Below are positions 30,982 to 47,492 of a stretch of 64,000 nucleotides of DNA, in pieces. The notes beneath the pieces are model-generated. The model was not told the origin of the DNA and did not search any database. It was given only the letters and a program-made list of their open reading frames with translations. Position numbers and translations under genes: made by a program. This DNA comes from Zygnema cylindricum. Taxonomy: Eukaryota; Streptophyta; Zygnematophyceae; Zygnematales; Zygnemataceae. Within the stretch, counting starts at the first letter, position 1. Every line of letters starts with the position of its first letter. The stretch covers positions 92,001 through 156,000 of the forward strand of contig JBBHKE010000316.1 in assembly GCA_037447655.1 (NCBI GenBank), in the 5' to 3' direction.

Positions 30982-33553
30982 GTATGTATATATGTATGTA
31001 TTTATATGTATGTATAAATGTATGTATATATATATGTTATATATATATATATATCTATGTATATATATGTATATGTATATATATCTATGTATATATGATA
31101 TTAACCTCATGTATATGTATATGTATCATATGTGTATATCTCTATAATAATGGCATGTATATATAATGCTCGTGGATATATATGTATAATATATATTCTT
31201 TTTGTTGTGTTTTCTATTGAACTTTATTTGTATTTTAGTTATGTTTAAGTATTTTTATAGCGTTTCCATAACCTTCAGCAGGTTTCTTTTTGGAGGCAAA
31301 TTTCAGCTATTTTGTCAGTCTTTATGGGTTTTGTAGGTGCGTGATGTCTCTTGAATTGGTGATTACCCCATTATTGCTATTTAGTTTCATGTGAATACTT
31401 AAAATCTGGCGTTCATACCAAACTCTGAAAACCCTAATAAAACCCTGTATTGCCAACCTCGATGTTCACAATTTGTCGAAATTTGTCTGATTTTGGCTAT
31501 ATTTGTCTAAATTTGGTGTTTATTTGTCTCTACTTGTCTATTTTTTATTTAAATTCGTGTTTTTGTAATTCAGGCTATGGGGGTGAATTCTTCTGTAACG
31601 ATTTATCTTGCGGGAGGGAAAGTTGCGGATGACGAAAATTCTCTTCGTCCTTTACAAAAGGCTTTTGTAGGGCAAGTTACGAACAAAGAGGCGATCTGGA
31701 AAGGCGATGCGAAGCCTTTGGAGCGATATGGGGCCATAATTGACCATCTTGTTGCTTTCCACAGGTGAGAAGAATTATAACACACTTGATTAAAATGCTG
31801 GATGGTAAACGAATTGAGTACAAACGTATCGTTATTGTCGCCTTATGCTTTTTTAGCATGCGCTGTTCACAAAATCCTTCCTATATACCACATTTATTTC
31901 TTATCATGATAATATAGTAGACGCCATTAAAAAGGCACATATCAGAGCGCATGGAAACAAAAGAAGAAAAGGGCAAAACGAAAAAAGTAGAAAACTACGG
32001 CCACAGGAGTCAGCAAGGGTTATGTGTTATGCTCTTCTGAACCATCCATCTTGATAGTTCCTACACAGGCTACCTTAAAGTACCTTTCTGAATTTCTCCA
32101 GTGATGAACAACTATGCCAAACTTCAGCAGCAAATATAAAGTAAGCGCAATGAAATTCAAATAATACTGGTTGACAAAGTTCCATAAAATTGTCCAAAGT
32201 CCTTCTCAACTATATATTCACAAGCCTCTCTACTGAGGTTCTGACCAATCACAGGACTGTGTTGTACACTCCGTGCTGTACCAAGTACGTTAAAACTCGT
32301 ACAAAGAAAACAGCCTGCTAAAAGGCGTAAGCAACCGAAGTGCCTGTTCTAATCATAACAAGAAGTACTAGTACACTATGTACTTTTATCCACATGGTAG
32401 AGACCAGCTTGTATTGCCGTGAGTTTATTGTTTAAAAGACAAAATATTTTCGAGACATTTACGGCTTTATAGCGCTTTTTTTTCTGGGCGTGTACGGTAC
32501 ACCGCTCGTCGATATTAGCGTTAAAGATTTATTAGTGTTAATGCGAAATTAGAATTAATAATACTAATTTAGTGCAAGGAGCCGTGGTAGATTGTAGTCC
32601 ACGTCATTGAATAATGTTTCTATTTTGTGATTTTTGGCCAAAAAAAGCCGCGACCGAATTTGTTATTAACACTAATAACGATGAGCGGTGTAGTATTACA
32701 ATATTACGCCGTACATGTTGGTTATTGCCGATGGTTGAAATAATCGGCGATAATCGAGTCATCGGCACTTCTCTGTCAGGCGGATATATATTGAGGGAAC
32801 CAACCCATCGATATTGGATAGTAATGAGATCGCCAAATTATCATTTTGACTTCCAATACAATATGAATCCCTAGATACTGGTTCTGCATGTGTATTTGTG
32901 TATATGTGTGTGTGTGTGTGTTTTATTTTTTTCCAGGGTGGATGTTTGACAGTGACATTTTGATTTTGGGAGGAGGACGAAGTAACTGGGGGCATGTGGT
33001 GGAGGGAGAGAGATTTTACAGCAGTGGCCATAAAAAGGTGAGTCGTCTCATGTATTACCCACAAAACGAGGGTATGTATTTACCTTAATAGTTAATAATA
33101 ATAGCAATGAAAGGAAAAATTATTGTCTGTGGGGCAAAAATGCACACAATTGCAACTGTCGGTTTTTTCTTCGGGGTTTTTTTCAGGTTTTCAAGGGATT
33201 TTTCGGGCTCTTTAGAGCTTTTACAGACAGTTTTTTTGCGGTTTTGATGGTTTCTTAGGGCTATTTAGGGTTTTTTGTTTTTATGTGACTATGTATGACC
33301 TCTTTCTTAATGGCGAGTTTCTTTTCTTTTTTCTTTCTTTGGGATTTGGGAGAGGGAGTAACAGGAGACGATTGTTCTCGGCCTTCGATTCCTTCAGCCG
33401 CATCTCAAAGGGGATTCCTTGAGTAGTATGGATTCTTTGGCCACGACACTAAGGGACTATAGGAATGCTTATTGGTATACGGGGTGTAGAATGGAACTGG
33501 GGAATCCAAGCCCAGCATTTTGTTATCCCATAGACTGCATGTGTGGTAGATGA
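24763..33553 (+). CDS. Protein O-fucosyltransferase family protein (GDP-fucose, GT-B type), ten exons
   Basis: Joined exons 24,763-25,231, 27,004-27,166, 27,726-27,794, 28,527-28,695, 29,161-29,216, 29,649-29,740, 30,664-30,770, 31,574-31,764, 32,953-33,037 and 33,365-33,553 total 1,590 nt without a stop: 529 residues, normal for plant O-fucosyltransferases. All introns are GT-AG. A short cytoplasmic tail precedes one membrane helix (about residues 16-36), then a repetitive stem, so a type II Golgi protein is inferred. Catalytic-domain landmarks are [72 protein letters not shown], the SDILILGGG...EGERF acceptor block and a terminal CYPIDCMC. Family members transfer fucose from GDP-fucose to proteins; the substrate here is unknown. 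An inverted paralog lies at 58.96-64 kb. Confidence 0.9.
25265..25445 (+). repeat. AAAACCCTG tandem run in intron 1
   Basis: GAAAACCCT units of nine to ten bases repeat from 25,270 to about 25,335, then degrade into AAACGCTGG-type units. It is a degenerate plant-telomere-like (AAACCCT) repeat in an intron, not a chromosome end. Confidence 0.75.
25995..26130 (+). repeat. Polypurine tract (GGGAGA-rich) in intron 1
   Basis: An almost pure G/A strand of about 130 bp starts with GGAGGGAAAGGGAGGCGGGA. Reading frames over it are compositional artefacts. Confidence 0.85.
27004..27166 (+). CDS. O-fucosyltransferase exon 2 (nucleotide-sugar motif)
   Basis: The exon follows AATCTGACAG and reads [40 protein letters not shown] and [14 protein letters not shown]. 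It ends at GTAAGT and carries the family signature GG.NQQR. Confidence 0.9.
27726..27794 (+). CDS. O-fucosyltransferase exon 3
   Basis: After TTGCTTCAG the exon reads [20 protein letters not shown] and IV, the conserved block in which the family forms its DVxWF motif. The GTGCGT donor opens intron 3, which holds the hexanucleotide repeat. Confidence 0.88.
27937..28482 (+). repeat. (CCCTCT)n hexanucleotide microsatellite in intron 3
   Basis: CCCTCT units repeat almost without interruption from about 28,082 to 28,482, preceded by variant CCCTCG units (28,014-28,056) and imperfect units from 27,937. The complementary strand is GGGAGA-rich and could form G-rich or triplex structures. Open frames in three phases (LSLS, PLPL, RGRG) are artefacts. 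Confidence 0.95.
28527..28695 (+). CDS. O-fucosyltransferase exon 4
   Basis: After GTTTTACAG the exon reads [10 protein letters not shown], then [20 protein letters not shown] and [10 protein letters not shown], before a GTGAGT donor. Phase 2 is continuous with exon 3. Confidence 0.85.
29161..29216 (+). CDS. O-fucosyltransferase exon 5
   Basis: This 56-nt exon follows a CTTATTGCAG acceptor and encodes [18 protein letters not shown], the conserved LRCRVN.HAL block of the family. Its donor is GTGAGA. Confidence 0.9.
29649..29740 (+). CDS. O-fucosyltransferase exon 6
   Basis: After GGGGACAG the exon reads [20 protein letters not shown] then [15 protein letters not shown] corresponds to the H-R-E/D residues that contact GDP-fucose in the family. 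The acceptor choice is fixed by phase. Confidence 0.88.
30013..30196. repeat. Eroded relative of the 32.5-kb MITE in intron 6
   Basis: GCGAAATTAGTATCAATAGT, CAAATAATGTTTCTACTATT and AATTAGTGTTAATAAAATTA line up with 32,540-32,680. Its terminal repeats have decayed. Confidence 0.5.
30664..30770 (+). CDS. O-fucosyltransferase exon 7
   Basis: After AATTGCAG the exon reads [20 protein letters not shown] then [15 protein letters not shown], the CPLTP-type motif. It ends at GTAAAA and is conserved in the inverted copy at 63,914-64,000. Confidence 0.88.
30914..31190. repeat. (TA/TATG)n microsatellite in intron 7
   Basis: Repeated TATATGTATG words fill this stretch of intron 7. The same intron of the inverted copy has a pure (AT)n run at about 63,740-63,787. 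Open frames rich in Tyr, Met and Ile here are artefacts. Confidence 0.9.
31574..31764 (+). CDS. O-fucosyltransferase exon 8
   Basis: After AATTCAG the exon reads [20 protein letters not shown], then [19 protein letters not shown] and [14 protein letters not shown]. The donor is GTGAGA. At 191 nt it is one base longer than its counterpart in the inverted copy. Confidence 0.9.
32500..32690. mobile_element. 191-bp TIR element (MITE) in intron 8
   Basis: The left end CACCGCTCGTCGATATTAG and right end (inverted CACCGCTCATCGTTATTAG) match in 17 of 19 positions and are flanked by TA. The inverted gene copy lacks it at the corresponding site (about 59,875), so it inserted after the duplication or was lost there. 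TA flanks suggest Tc1/mariner-type transposition. Confidence 0.75.
32895..32922 (+). repeat. (TG)n tract just upstream of exon 9
   Basis: About ten TG units lead into the T-rich 3' splice region of exon 9. The paralog has a much longer run at the same place. Confidence 0.8.
32953..33037 (+). CDS. O-fucosyltransferase exon 9
   Basis: The exon reads [20 protein letters not shown] then RFYSSGHKK. The acceptor used is GTTTGACAG rather than the TTTTCCAG 16 bases earlier. Only the former keeps frame, and the earlier AG is absent from the inverted copy. Confidence 0.87.
33365..33553 (+). CDS. O-fucosyltransferase exon 10 and stop
   Basis: After GAGTAACAG the exon reads [32 protein letters not shown] and [12 protein letters not shown], then TGA at 33,551-33,553. 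The terminal cysteine-rich PIDCMC matches the PxPDCMC end of plant family members. Confidence 0.88.
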   Translation, partial: ETIVLGLRFLQPHLKGDSLSSMDSLATTLRDYRNAYWYTGCRMELGNPSPAFCYPIDCMCGR

Positions 33554-34561
33554 TTTTATTATATCGTCGAGGTTCCTTTGAAATTTAAATCGTTAAGTTA
33601 GTCGGTCCGTTTGTTCAAAAGAACAATAGAAAAATAAAAAGGCGCATTTCTCGGCAAACTTTTTAGAATCTGGTTCGATAGTAGCAAATAACTTTTAGCG
33701 ATCCGAGCGAGTTCAATTCCGGCTAAAGTCGTCCTGTTGGTGTATGGAAACGCCATTTTCTTAAAAAATAACTTAGAGGGTTCCACTGCGAGTTGCGTCA
33801 ACAGTTAGAAATTACGGCACGGCAGGTTTATATCCATCGATAAATTATTACTGGATACCCAATTCTTTAGGAAAAAATCACCGACTTTGAGATTGTGCCA
33901 GTATTCCGTTCCATTTTATAGAAATGTTTAAAGAATTATTCTCCATTTCTCTAAAAAAATGAATAAATCGGTACGAGTTTGATGCTCGTGGCTACCTAAT
34001 CTTAACACTTTGGTTCTTCGGTGCTAAGATGTTGCACTCTTGGATGCTACATCAGTCCAATGTATTTTTGTTTTATTCATTTTTTCCCCTTTTTGTTCTA
34101 TGAACGGTGGTCCAATCACGGAAGATTATGGGTCTACGGATCAAAGGTTATGGAAGATTATGGATGATAAGATATATCGTAATGCCAAGACCTTAGAAAT
34201 TTGACATGTTTATCGTGTCATAAGGAAAGTGTGATATGTCGCGCTATTAATGTTAGCATCAACACTATTACCATACACCTTGTACTTTACCTTGTTTTTC
34301 TACACCATATACTTTTTGGCTTTTCAAAATTTGTACCAAACTAAGGAACACTATTTTTTATTGTTTTAACTATCTCGTATTTTATTTTAGAGCTGCAACT
34401 TTACATTCATAGGCTACGGAGACATCAAAGTTTGGTGACGATGTTGCGGAATCGGTATGTCGCAATAATCGGCCGTATCTATCTATCGGCTCGATTTATC
34501 GACATATCCATCATCCGTAATCCTAAGAAAAGTACGCATCGATTGTCGTAAAAGATCATGT
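33554..34561. other. 3' flank of the O-fucosyltransferase gene, no gene seen
   Basis: Similarity to the inverted copy continues only some 40-60 bp past the stop codon. The block around AATCGGCCGTATC and TCGGCTCGATTTATCG (34,445-34,515) recalls the ATCGG-rich ends of the repeats at 59.7 and 60.9 kb. No believable coding sequence. Confidence 0.5.
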
Positions 34562-36940
34562 CTTTATTGCACAAATTGCAGTGGTAAAACCATCTGTGTA
34601 CAAAAGGGGTAAAACATTTGGAGACTACAAGAGTCAAAAAGAGTTGTAGGAAAGTAAGTTACACGCCTAAAAACTAAAACGAAATAGACAACACCAACAA
34701 AAGTAGAGAACCAGAACAAAAAAATACCAAAGTTAGACCAACTACAGAATGAAGAAACCTAGACGAGTATACCCATAAACAAGCTAAGGTCCGATTATGG
34801 ATGTGAACCGGGACCCTGGGTGGAAGGTCTGGAAGACCCCGCCTATCATCAGCTAGTGTGCTACGGCGAAGGAGAGCCGCAGCTTGCTCCCGCTGAAGTG
34901 CAATCAAGACACGTTGACGGTAGAACGAAGCCAAAGACTAGGTGGAGGACTCCCTAGACCCGAGGATTCAAACGTTTTTCGCGCACATTGGCAAAGGAAG
35001 TTGTCGAAGGACTTATCCAAATATCTAAAAATCTCCATTGAAAATAGGACAGACTGGTCCAACGGGTCTCGGTGACCGTAGTCTCTTTCCCTTGTAGTTG
35101 CTGCGTCCCGAGCCGCCACACTTGCATGCGAAGCCGTGCGAGATGAAATGTGTGTCCCAGTCGGATCCGTGAGGACCACATCCCCAAGCATCCTCCCAGC
35201 ACCATAGAGAAAAACCAAGTCAACCTGAGGGCTCCGACAATCCTTAGATTGGGGCAGGGACGGAAGTTTGGGGCAGGGATGGAAATATTTTAGGAACCTA
35301 TCGTTAGACGGTGTAGCCCGCCTCAGGGCCAATGGCAAATATGGCATCTCGCACCAAATCACGCACGACCATTCGTTCCCCCCCATGCGAGCAACAAAGT
35401 AAATGGATTCTCTCAGCATCAATAGATTGGTTGCAAACGCACCAAAGCCCCCCTAAAAGCGAAGGGTGAGGCAAACCCAACCGCAAGCGTAGAGCAGAAG
35501 TAAACCGGACAGATGAAACCGAGGTGTCAAAAAGGTTGGTGTTGCTTGTAGCCACGCATCACCCCGCCCCTAGAACACGATCCAAAGCGAGCACGCGCTT
35601 GGGCAGAAGGTAGCGCCTCCAAGAGGTTTGCAAAATAAACGGCGGCCACTTGCTCAAATATGCGTTGTTGAAATTGGAAGTTAGTGTTGGCCATGAGAGA
35701 TTGAAAAGGTGCAACTTGGTTTCAAGCGTCCAGAGGTAGTAGCGCACGAGCTGGGGAGCTAGGTGAAATGGAAATACACCGTCTTCCACCTTAGAGACAA
35801 CTTGCGTTAGAATTGGGACAGCATCCACAATGAAACAAGAAGTGATGGTAGGAACCACCAAAGCCCAACCACCCAAATACGCTGCTGGTGCAATTTCTGG
35901 CCACGGAAAACAAACCTAAACCGTCGTTATAAATGGGGAGGCTGGCTTGTTGAAGAGCGAGCTGCCCCTCTGGACGATCAAAAATCCCATGACCAACAAG
36001 GTGGTGAAGCACTTGTCGTCAAAATCCTTAAGAGAAGACAAAAAAAAAACCGAGGGTGGTAAAGTCTAAGCAAAATAGAGAGGGTGTTGAGCAAAACAAT
36101 GGATCAAGATTGCGAACGCCACTTGTGAGTCCAACAGCTTGGGGAGGTTGTCTCTATGTGAATGGTCCTCCAACAACGCATCCTCAACAACATGGTTTAC
36201 AAAAGAAGTAGCACCGATAATGCAACCCAAAACCTTCATACCCTCATCTTGGGATGCAATACTAAAACTAGTGAGCGGAGGGCAATCCGACGGTAAAACT
36301 CGTGGGCACCAAGCCACACACTTGGATGGTTTAACAGAGAGCATGATCCGATGAAGTTGGTCCCCAAAATGAGAGGTAGCAGAAAAAACTTGATCGCGCG
36401 GACCCACAATATGCGTGTCATCCGCGATTGAAGGAAATAAACCAAAGAAGGTTATAGCTGACGCTCGTAATGCTTGAAGATGGGCCAAAACAAAAAGAGT
36501 GCCCCTAAATGATCTCCTTTGCGGGTGCCTTTTGGGACTCTACAGAGGCAACATACCCAAGGGACCCCCAAGAGGAAAGAATGGCGAGCTAGGCCGAACA
36601 TAAAAGCCCATATAAAAGGGAACAGGTTGTTAATAGGTGAAGGTGCATGTCGTAGTTCCCAAAAAATAGCATTACGATCAATTTTATTGAAGGCGTTAGC
36701 TACATCCACTTGGAGGACCACCCAATCCGGATGAAGATCCAAAACAACTCGCAAGCCATGGACAACCGCCTCACCGACACCGAATTGATGCGGCGAAAAA
36801 TGGTCGTGAAACGCCCCATGGAGTTGGATGCAAATAGCACGGGCCACCAATTAGCACGGGCCACCAAGCAGTACAGTACTTCACCAATAGCGATTGGATA
36901 GATCCTGCCAGCAAGCTTAGAAAACAACCACACCTTGCAA
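34562..36940 (-). pseudogene. Non-LTR retroelement-type reverse transcriptase, 5'-truncated and frameshifted
   Basis: Minus-strand reading from right to left begins at PIAIGEVLYCLVARA. RT motif A is LQVDVANAFNKIDRNAIF (about 36,660-36,712), motif B is PKGTRKGDHLG, and motif C is LFPSIADDTHIVGP (about 36,396-36,440), followed by LSVKPSKCVAW. The C-terminal region reads LWCVCNQSIDAERIHLLCC, a histidine/cysteine-bearing block, RDLVRDAIF, DLVFLYGAGRMLGDVVLTDP and ASFYRQRVLIALQREQAAAL. I recognise this as a reverse-transcriptase family found in various green plants and protists; its lineage name is uncertain. Frame changes occur in at least four places. AATAAA on the minus strand (34,562-34,567) could be its polyadenylation signal. 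Confidence 0.75.
36838..36871 (-). repeat. 17-bp tandem duplication disrupting the RT frame
   Basis: AGCACGGGCCACCAA occurs twice in direct succession, 17 bp apart. The duplication shifts the reading frame between IGEVLYCLVARA and the continuation AICIQLHGAFHDHF, and so is one cause of inactivation. Confidence 0.8.
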
Positions 36941-36949
36941 CCGACTGCA

Positions 36950-37715
36950 CGCCAAAATTGGCGCCGGATACACGAAGAGAAGGGCAGGGCAGAAAACCTT
37001 AGCAAACCTTAGCAGGAAGCCATGGTCGAAGCTTCCGGAAGGCCGCCGACGAAAAAGCAATCCTCCGCAATACGAGCTGATTTTGACAGAAGAAGACACT
37101 AAGTGCATGACTGATGGCACGCCAAATTGGGCGGCAAAGGTGGTAAGAGATGGCCACAAAAGGAATAAAAGAAATGGTCCGAAATTGGCAGACCCAATTA
37201 GCAAAAAGAGAGAGAACAGATAAGGTTGATTTGCCCACTAATAAAGAGGCTTTTAAAATACATTCTTTAAAGTACCTGCACGCCAAATTTGGCGCCGGAT
37301 ACACGGAGAGAAAGGGCAAAAAACCCTGGGAGGAAGCCATGGCCGAAGCCTCTGGAAGGCCGCGACGAAAAAGTGATTTTGAGCACAACGAGCTGATTTT
37401 GATGGGCTGATTTTGACGGAAAAGGCAATAAGTGCAGAAATCTTGATGGCTGGCTACTGACACGCCAAATTGGGCGGCAAAGATGGTAAGAGATGGCCAC
37501 AAAAGGAAAAAAAGAAACCGACCCAAACTGACAGACCCGATTAAGAGAAAATGAGAGAAAGGATGGCGCTGATTTGCCCACTACTACAAAGTTGTTGAAA
37601 ATACTTTCTTTGGAGTCCTTGCACGCCAAATTTGGCGCCGGATACACAAAGAGAAGGTCAGAAAACCCTACCAGGAAGCCATGGCCAAAGCTTCCGGAAG
37701 GCCGCCGAAGTTATG
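36950..37715. repeat. Tandem repeat of ~335-bp units (two full and one partial)
   Basis: CACGCCAAAATTGGCGCCGG at about 36,950 recurs as CACGCCAAATTTGGCGCCGG at about 37,280 and 37,622. Shared internal blocks are GGAAGCCATGG, GGAAGGCCGCCGA, AATTGGGCGGCAAAG, AAGAGATGGCCACAAAAGG and GATTTGCCCACTA. Unit lengths are about 328 and 344 bp. It abuts the 5'-truncated end of the RT element. Confidence 0.88.
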
Positions 37716-38429
37716 TCAGTATCGTAAACAAAGCTCAATATACAACATTAAAAAACACAATCGAGAAGTCACTTTCCGGCATGTTCGGCAAAAATGATTT
37801 AAACACCTTCATGAAAGTTACAGGGTAGCAACTGAAAGTACTCCACGTTGATAAAGAATAAAACATAAGAGAACAAAAAAAAATTATTATGTCTTAGGAA
37901 AAGCGATAAAAAGGAAACAAAAGTAACATTCGAAAGCCTTTTTTCTGATTATGATATTTTTCTAGTTCCTCCTCGCTGGTTTTCACATTAGTTGAGTAGG
38001 ATTGAACTGAAATTAGAGTAGAAAGCCTCAAAAAACTAGAACATAAAACCTATTGTAACATTTTAGAGGGTACAGATGAGACCTAACTTGATTCATAGGG
38101 CTTTAAACCCCTGAGTTTGGGGCCCAAACCCTACAATATTCTCTGATATCTTACGACACTAAAAACCCAAAAACCCTTTTTAAACAAACCAGTTACATAC
38201 AACTGGAGTGAAACCTGTTTCAAATTCCGGTTGGTGGCCAAAAAAGAAAGAAAGAAAAAAAAAGGTGCGGTAAAGAGAAAAAAACAAAGAAAATTGAAAG
38301 AAACAAAACCGTCTCCTCCATAAGTTCAAGCAAGCTCCTCCCCTCATCTCCTCCTTTCAAAGATTTTTCCATCACAAAAAACTAAAAGGCACGGAAACTT
38401 CACATACAACGTTTCTATCCAAATGTACA
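37716..38429. other. Intergenic, no gene seen
   Basis: AT-rich sequence with scattered AAACCCT words (about 38,100-38,185) and an A/G-rich patch near 38,240-38,320. No supported coding sequence. Confidence 0.5.
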
Positions 38430-38675
38430 CACGCCTCTGTATCCTCTCTCCTCCCTCTCCTCTCTCTCCTCTCCCTCTCCTCTCTCCTCTCTCCCTCTTT
38501 CTCTCCTCGCTCTCCTCTCTCTCTCCCTCTTTCTCTCATCTCTCTCCTCTCTCTCCTCTTCTCTCTCTCCTTGTCTCTTTTTCCTCTCTCCCTCTCGCCC
38601 TCCCTCTCTCCCTCTCTCTCCCTCTCTCTTACTCGTTCTCTCTCTCTCCTCTCACTCTCTCTGCTGCCTCTCTCA
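38430..38675 (+). repeat. Polypyrimidine (CTCTCC)n tract downstream of the DCAF8-like gene
   Basis: Imperfect CTCTCC and CTCTCT units run for about 245 bp, 0.2 kb beyond the stop codon of the WD40 gene. Apparent ORFs on both strands are artefacts. Confidence 0.88.
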
Positions 38676-38868
38676 ATATACACCGTACGTCAAAAGACCG
38701 GATTACCATCACGAGCATATCTTCTTTATTCTTTTCCCTTTTTATCACAATATAGCTACAATCATTTTGTACTTACAAAGTTAACACACGCAATTCACAT
38801 ATTTTTTTTGTCACACGTCAATGTGGAGGATGACCAGAGCTCCCTCTCCTCCCTCCTCCCTCCTTTAT

Positions 38869-45982
<7,114 letters not shown>

Positions 45983-46425
45983 TTTTATTTTTATGAAGGG
46001 AAACTTTACAGGAAAAAAGAAAAAACAAACAAAAAGTATTCGGAATCATACATCTGTAACATAAAAAACACTGAATATGTCACAAAAAACCTTAATATTT
46101 GACTTGAAACCCTAAATTACGTGACAGGAAACCCTAATACTGCGACGGAAATACCTGAATCAGTTTATATATGTAGCAATGGAAAGAACTGTGAATGAAA
46201 AGTGCGAGCTTTCCGTGCGAAGTTCGGACCTTCCGTGCGAAGTTAACATATATCGTAAACATTTAGTGCGTAATTGCGGGACTACAGTAATGTTCCGTAC
46301 AGTATAGCTGTGCAGTGTGCAATAGTGGTAGGTACCTACGAATTACGAAACCTTCAATTTCTTCGTTCCTTCAATTTGTTCGTTTTTTGGTTAGGGTGGG
46401 GCTCCATCACGCAAAAAGTGGGGTA
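45983..46425. other. Upstream region of the DCAF8-like gene
   Basis: Probable 5' leader and promoter of the minus-strand gene. No TATA box was picked out with confidence. A repeated CCGTGCGAAGTT word occurs twice near 46,212-46,245. No gene seen. Confidence 0.4.
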
Positions 46426-46914
46426 CACCGTGAATCGCTATTAGCGTAATAAAAAGTATATCGTAATGAAACAATTAGCGTACTTTACGGTAAATTGTGT
46501 TTTTTCGGGTACACCATGATTCTAATTTATCATGTACTCTAATTTGTAAACTGCTTTGTAAAAAAATTCGGCACATAATATGTCCACGCTAAAACATGTA
46601 GATGTACGAAATTGTTCAAATCGTACGCCGTCGCGTTTTTTTGACATCTGCCTATGCCGGAAAATATATACGCAATTATATATTATTATCTTTTCTGTTC
46701 TCTTAAATTTAAAAAGGTACGAAATAGTACATATCTGACATTCCGTACACCACACTATTTAAAATTACACTAAATTATAGTTATGAACCTTATTGAGCGG
46801 GGTACCTCAAATAACGTGCAAAAACATTTAGCGTACATTATTCTATTTGAGAATTTGCCCCAAAAATAGGGGTACCCCAATTAGCGTCATGTACGCTAAT
46901 AGCGATTCACGGTG
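46426..46914. mobile_element. 489-bp TIR element with perfect 20-bp-plus terminal inverted repeats
   Basis: The left end CACCGTGAATCGCTATTAGC and the right end are exact inverses for at least 22 bp, with TA on both flanks (46,424-46,425 and 46,915-46,916). There is no transposase frame, so this is a non-autonomous element of Tc1/mariner-like type by its TA flanks. It carries GTACGG and ACACCACACTATTT words also seen at 22.2 kb. Confidence 0.85.
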
Positions 46915-46916
46915 TA

Positions 46917-47490
46917 CACCGCGAATCGTTATTAGACATATGTGCTCTATATCGGCGCCCCAAAATTTTGACATTGATATCCGAAATACAGTGACTGATT
47001 CTAATTTATCCGTGACGTTAATTACGGTTCGTATGAATTAGCGTCAATGGTGTCACCGTACATTTTTATTGAATAGTGTGGTGTACGGAGGGTGGTTTTC
47101 TGTACATCATTGTATTTCACTACCGAAAAAAGTACGGAAATTGTTGTTTACTTATGTCGGTTACATACAGAACGGTGCTTAGAATGATCTCGTACCTATT
47201 TTAGTGTACAAGTATGAACGGCGTAATGATTGTTCATCCGCAAACCTAAATTATAATTGTGGATTCACTATAATGGAAGGACGAGACGTGGTACGGACTG
47301 TCAGATTTTGTACATCTACCTATTTTAAAGTGTATGTGTTGACGGCGGATCCAGACACCTAAATCAGCGTTGAGGAGAAACTACAATTAAACAATTTTTT
47401 GACGATGGTATTGATACACAAATTAGCATCAATGTCACTAATTTATTATTGATACTGATAATTTCTTTAGTCTAATAACGTTTCACGGTG
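46917..47490. mobile_element. 574-bp TIR element abutting the previous one
   Basis: The left end CACCGCGAATCGTTATTAGA and right end (inverted CACCGTGAAACGTTATTAGA) match in 17 of 20 positions. The left TA is the same TA that bounds the preceding element; the right TA is 47,491-47,492. No transposase is present. Confidence 0.75.
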
Positions 47491-47492
47491 TA

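Noticed and set aside
30875-31166. Tyr/Ile/Met-rich frames on both strands
   Set aside because: Products of the (TA/TATG)n microsatellite in intron 7.
32931-32940. Acceptor TTTTCCAG for exon 9
   Set aside because: It would bring in-frame stops (TGA, TGA) and is missing from the inverted copy. The next AG, at 32,951-32,952, keeps phase.
38372-38755. Glu/Arg and Ser/Leu/Pro frames beside the WD40 gene
   Set aside because: Pyrimidine-repeat artefacts downstream of the true stop codon.
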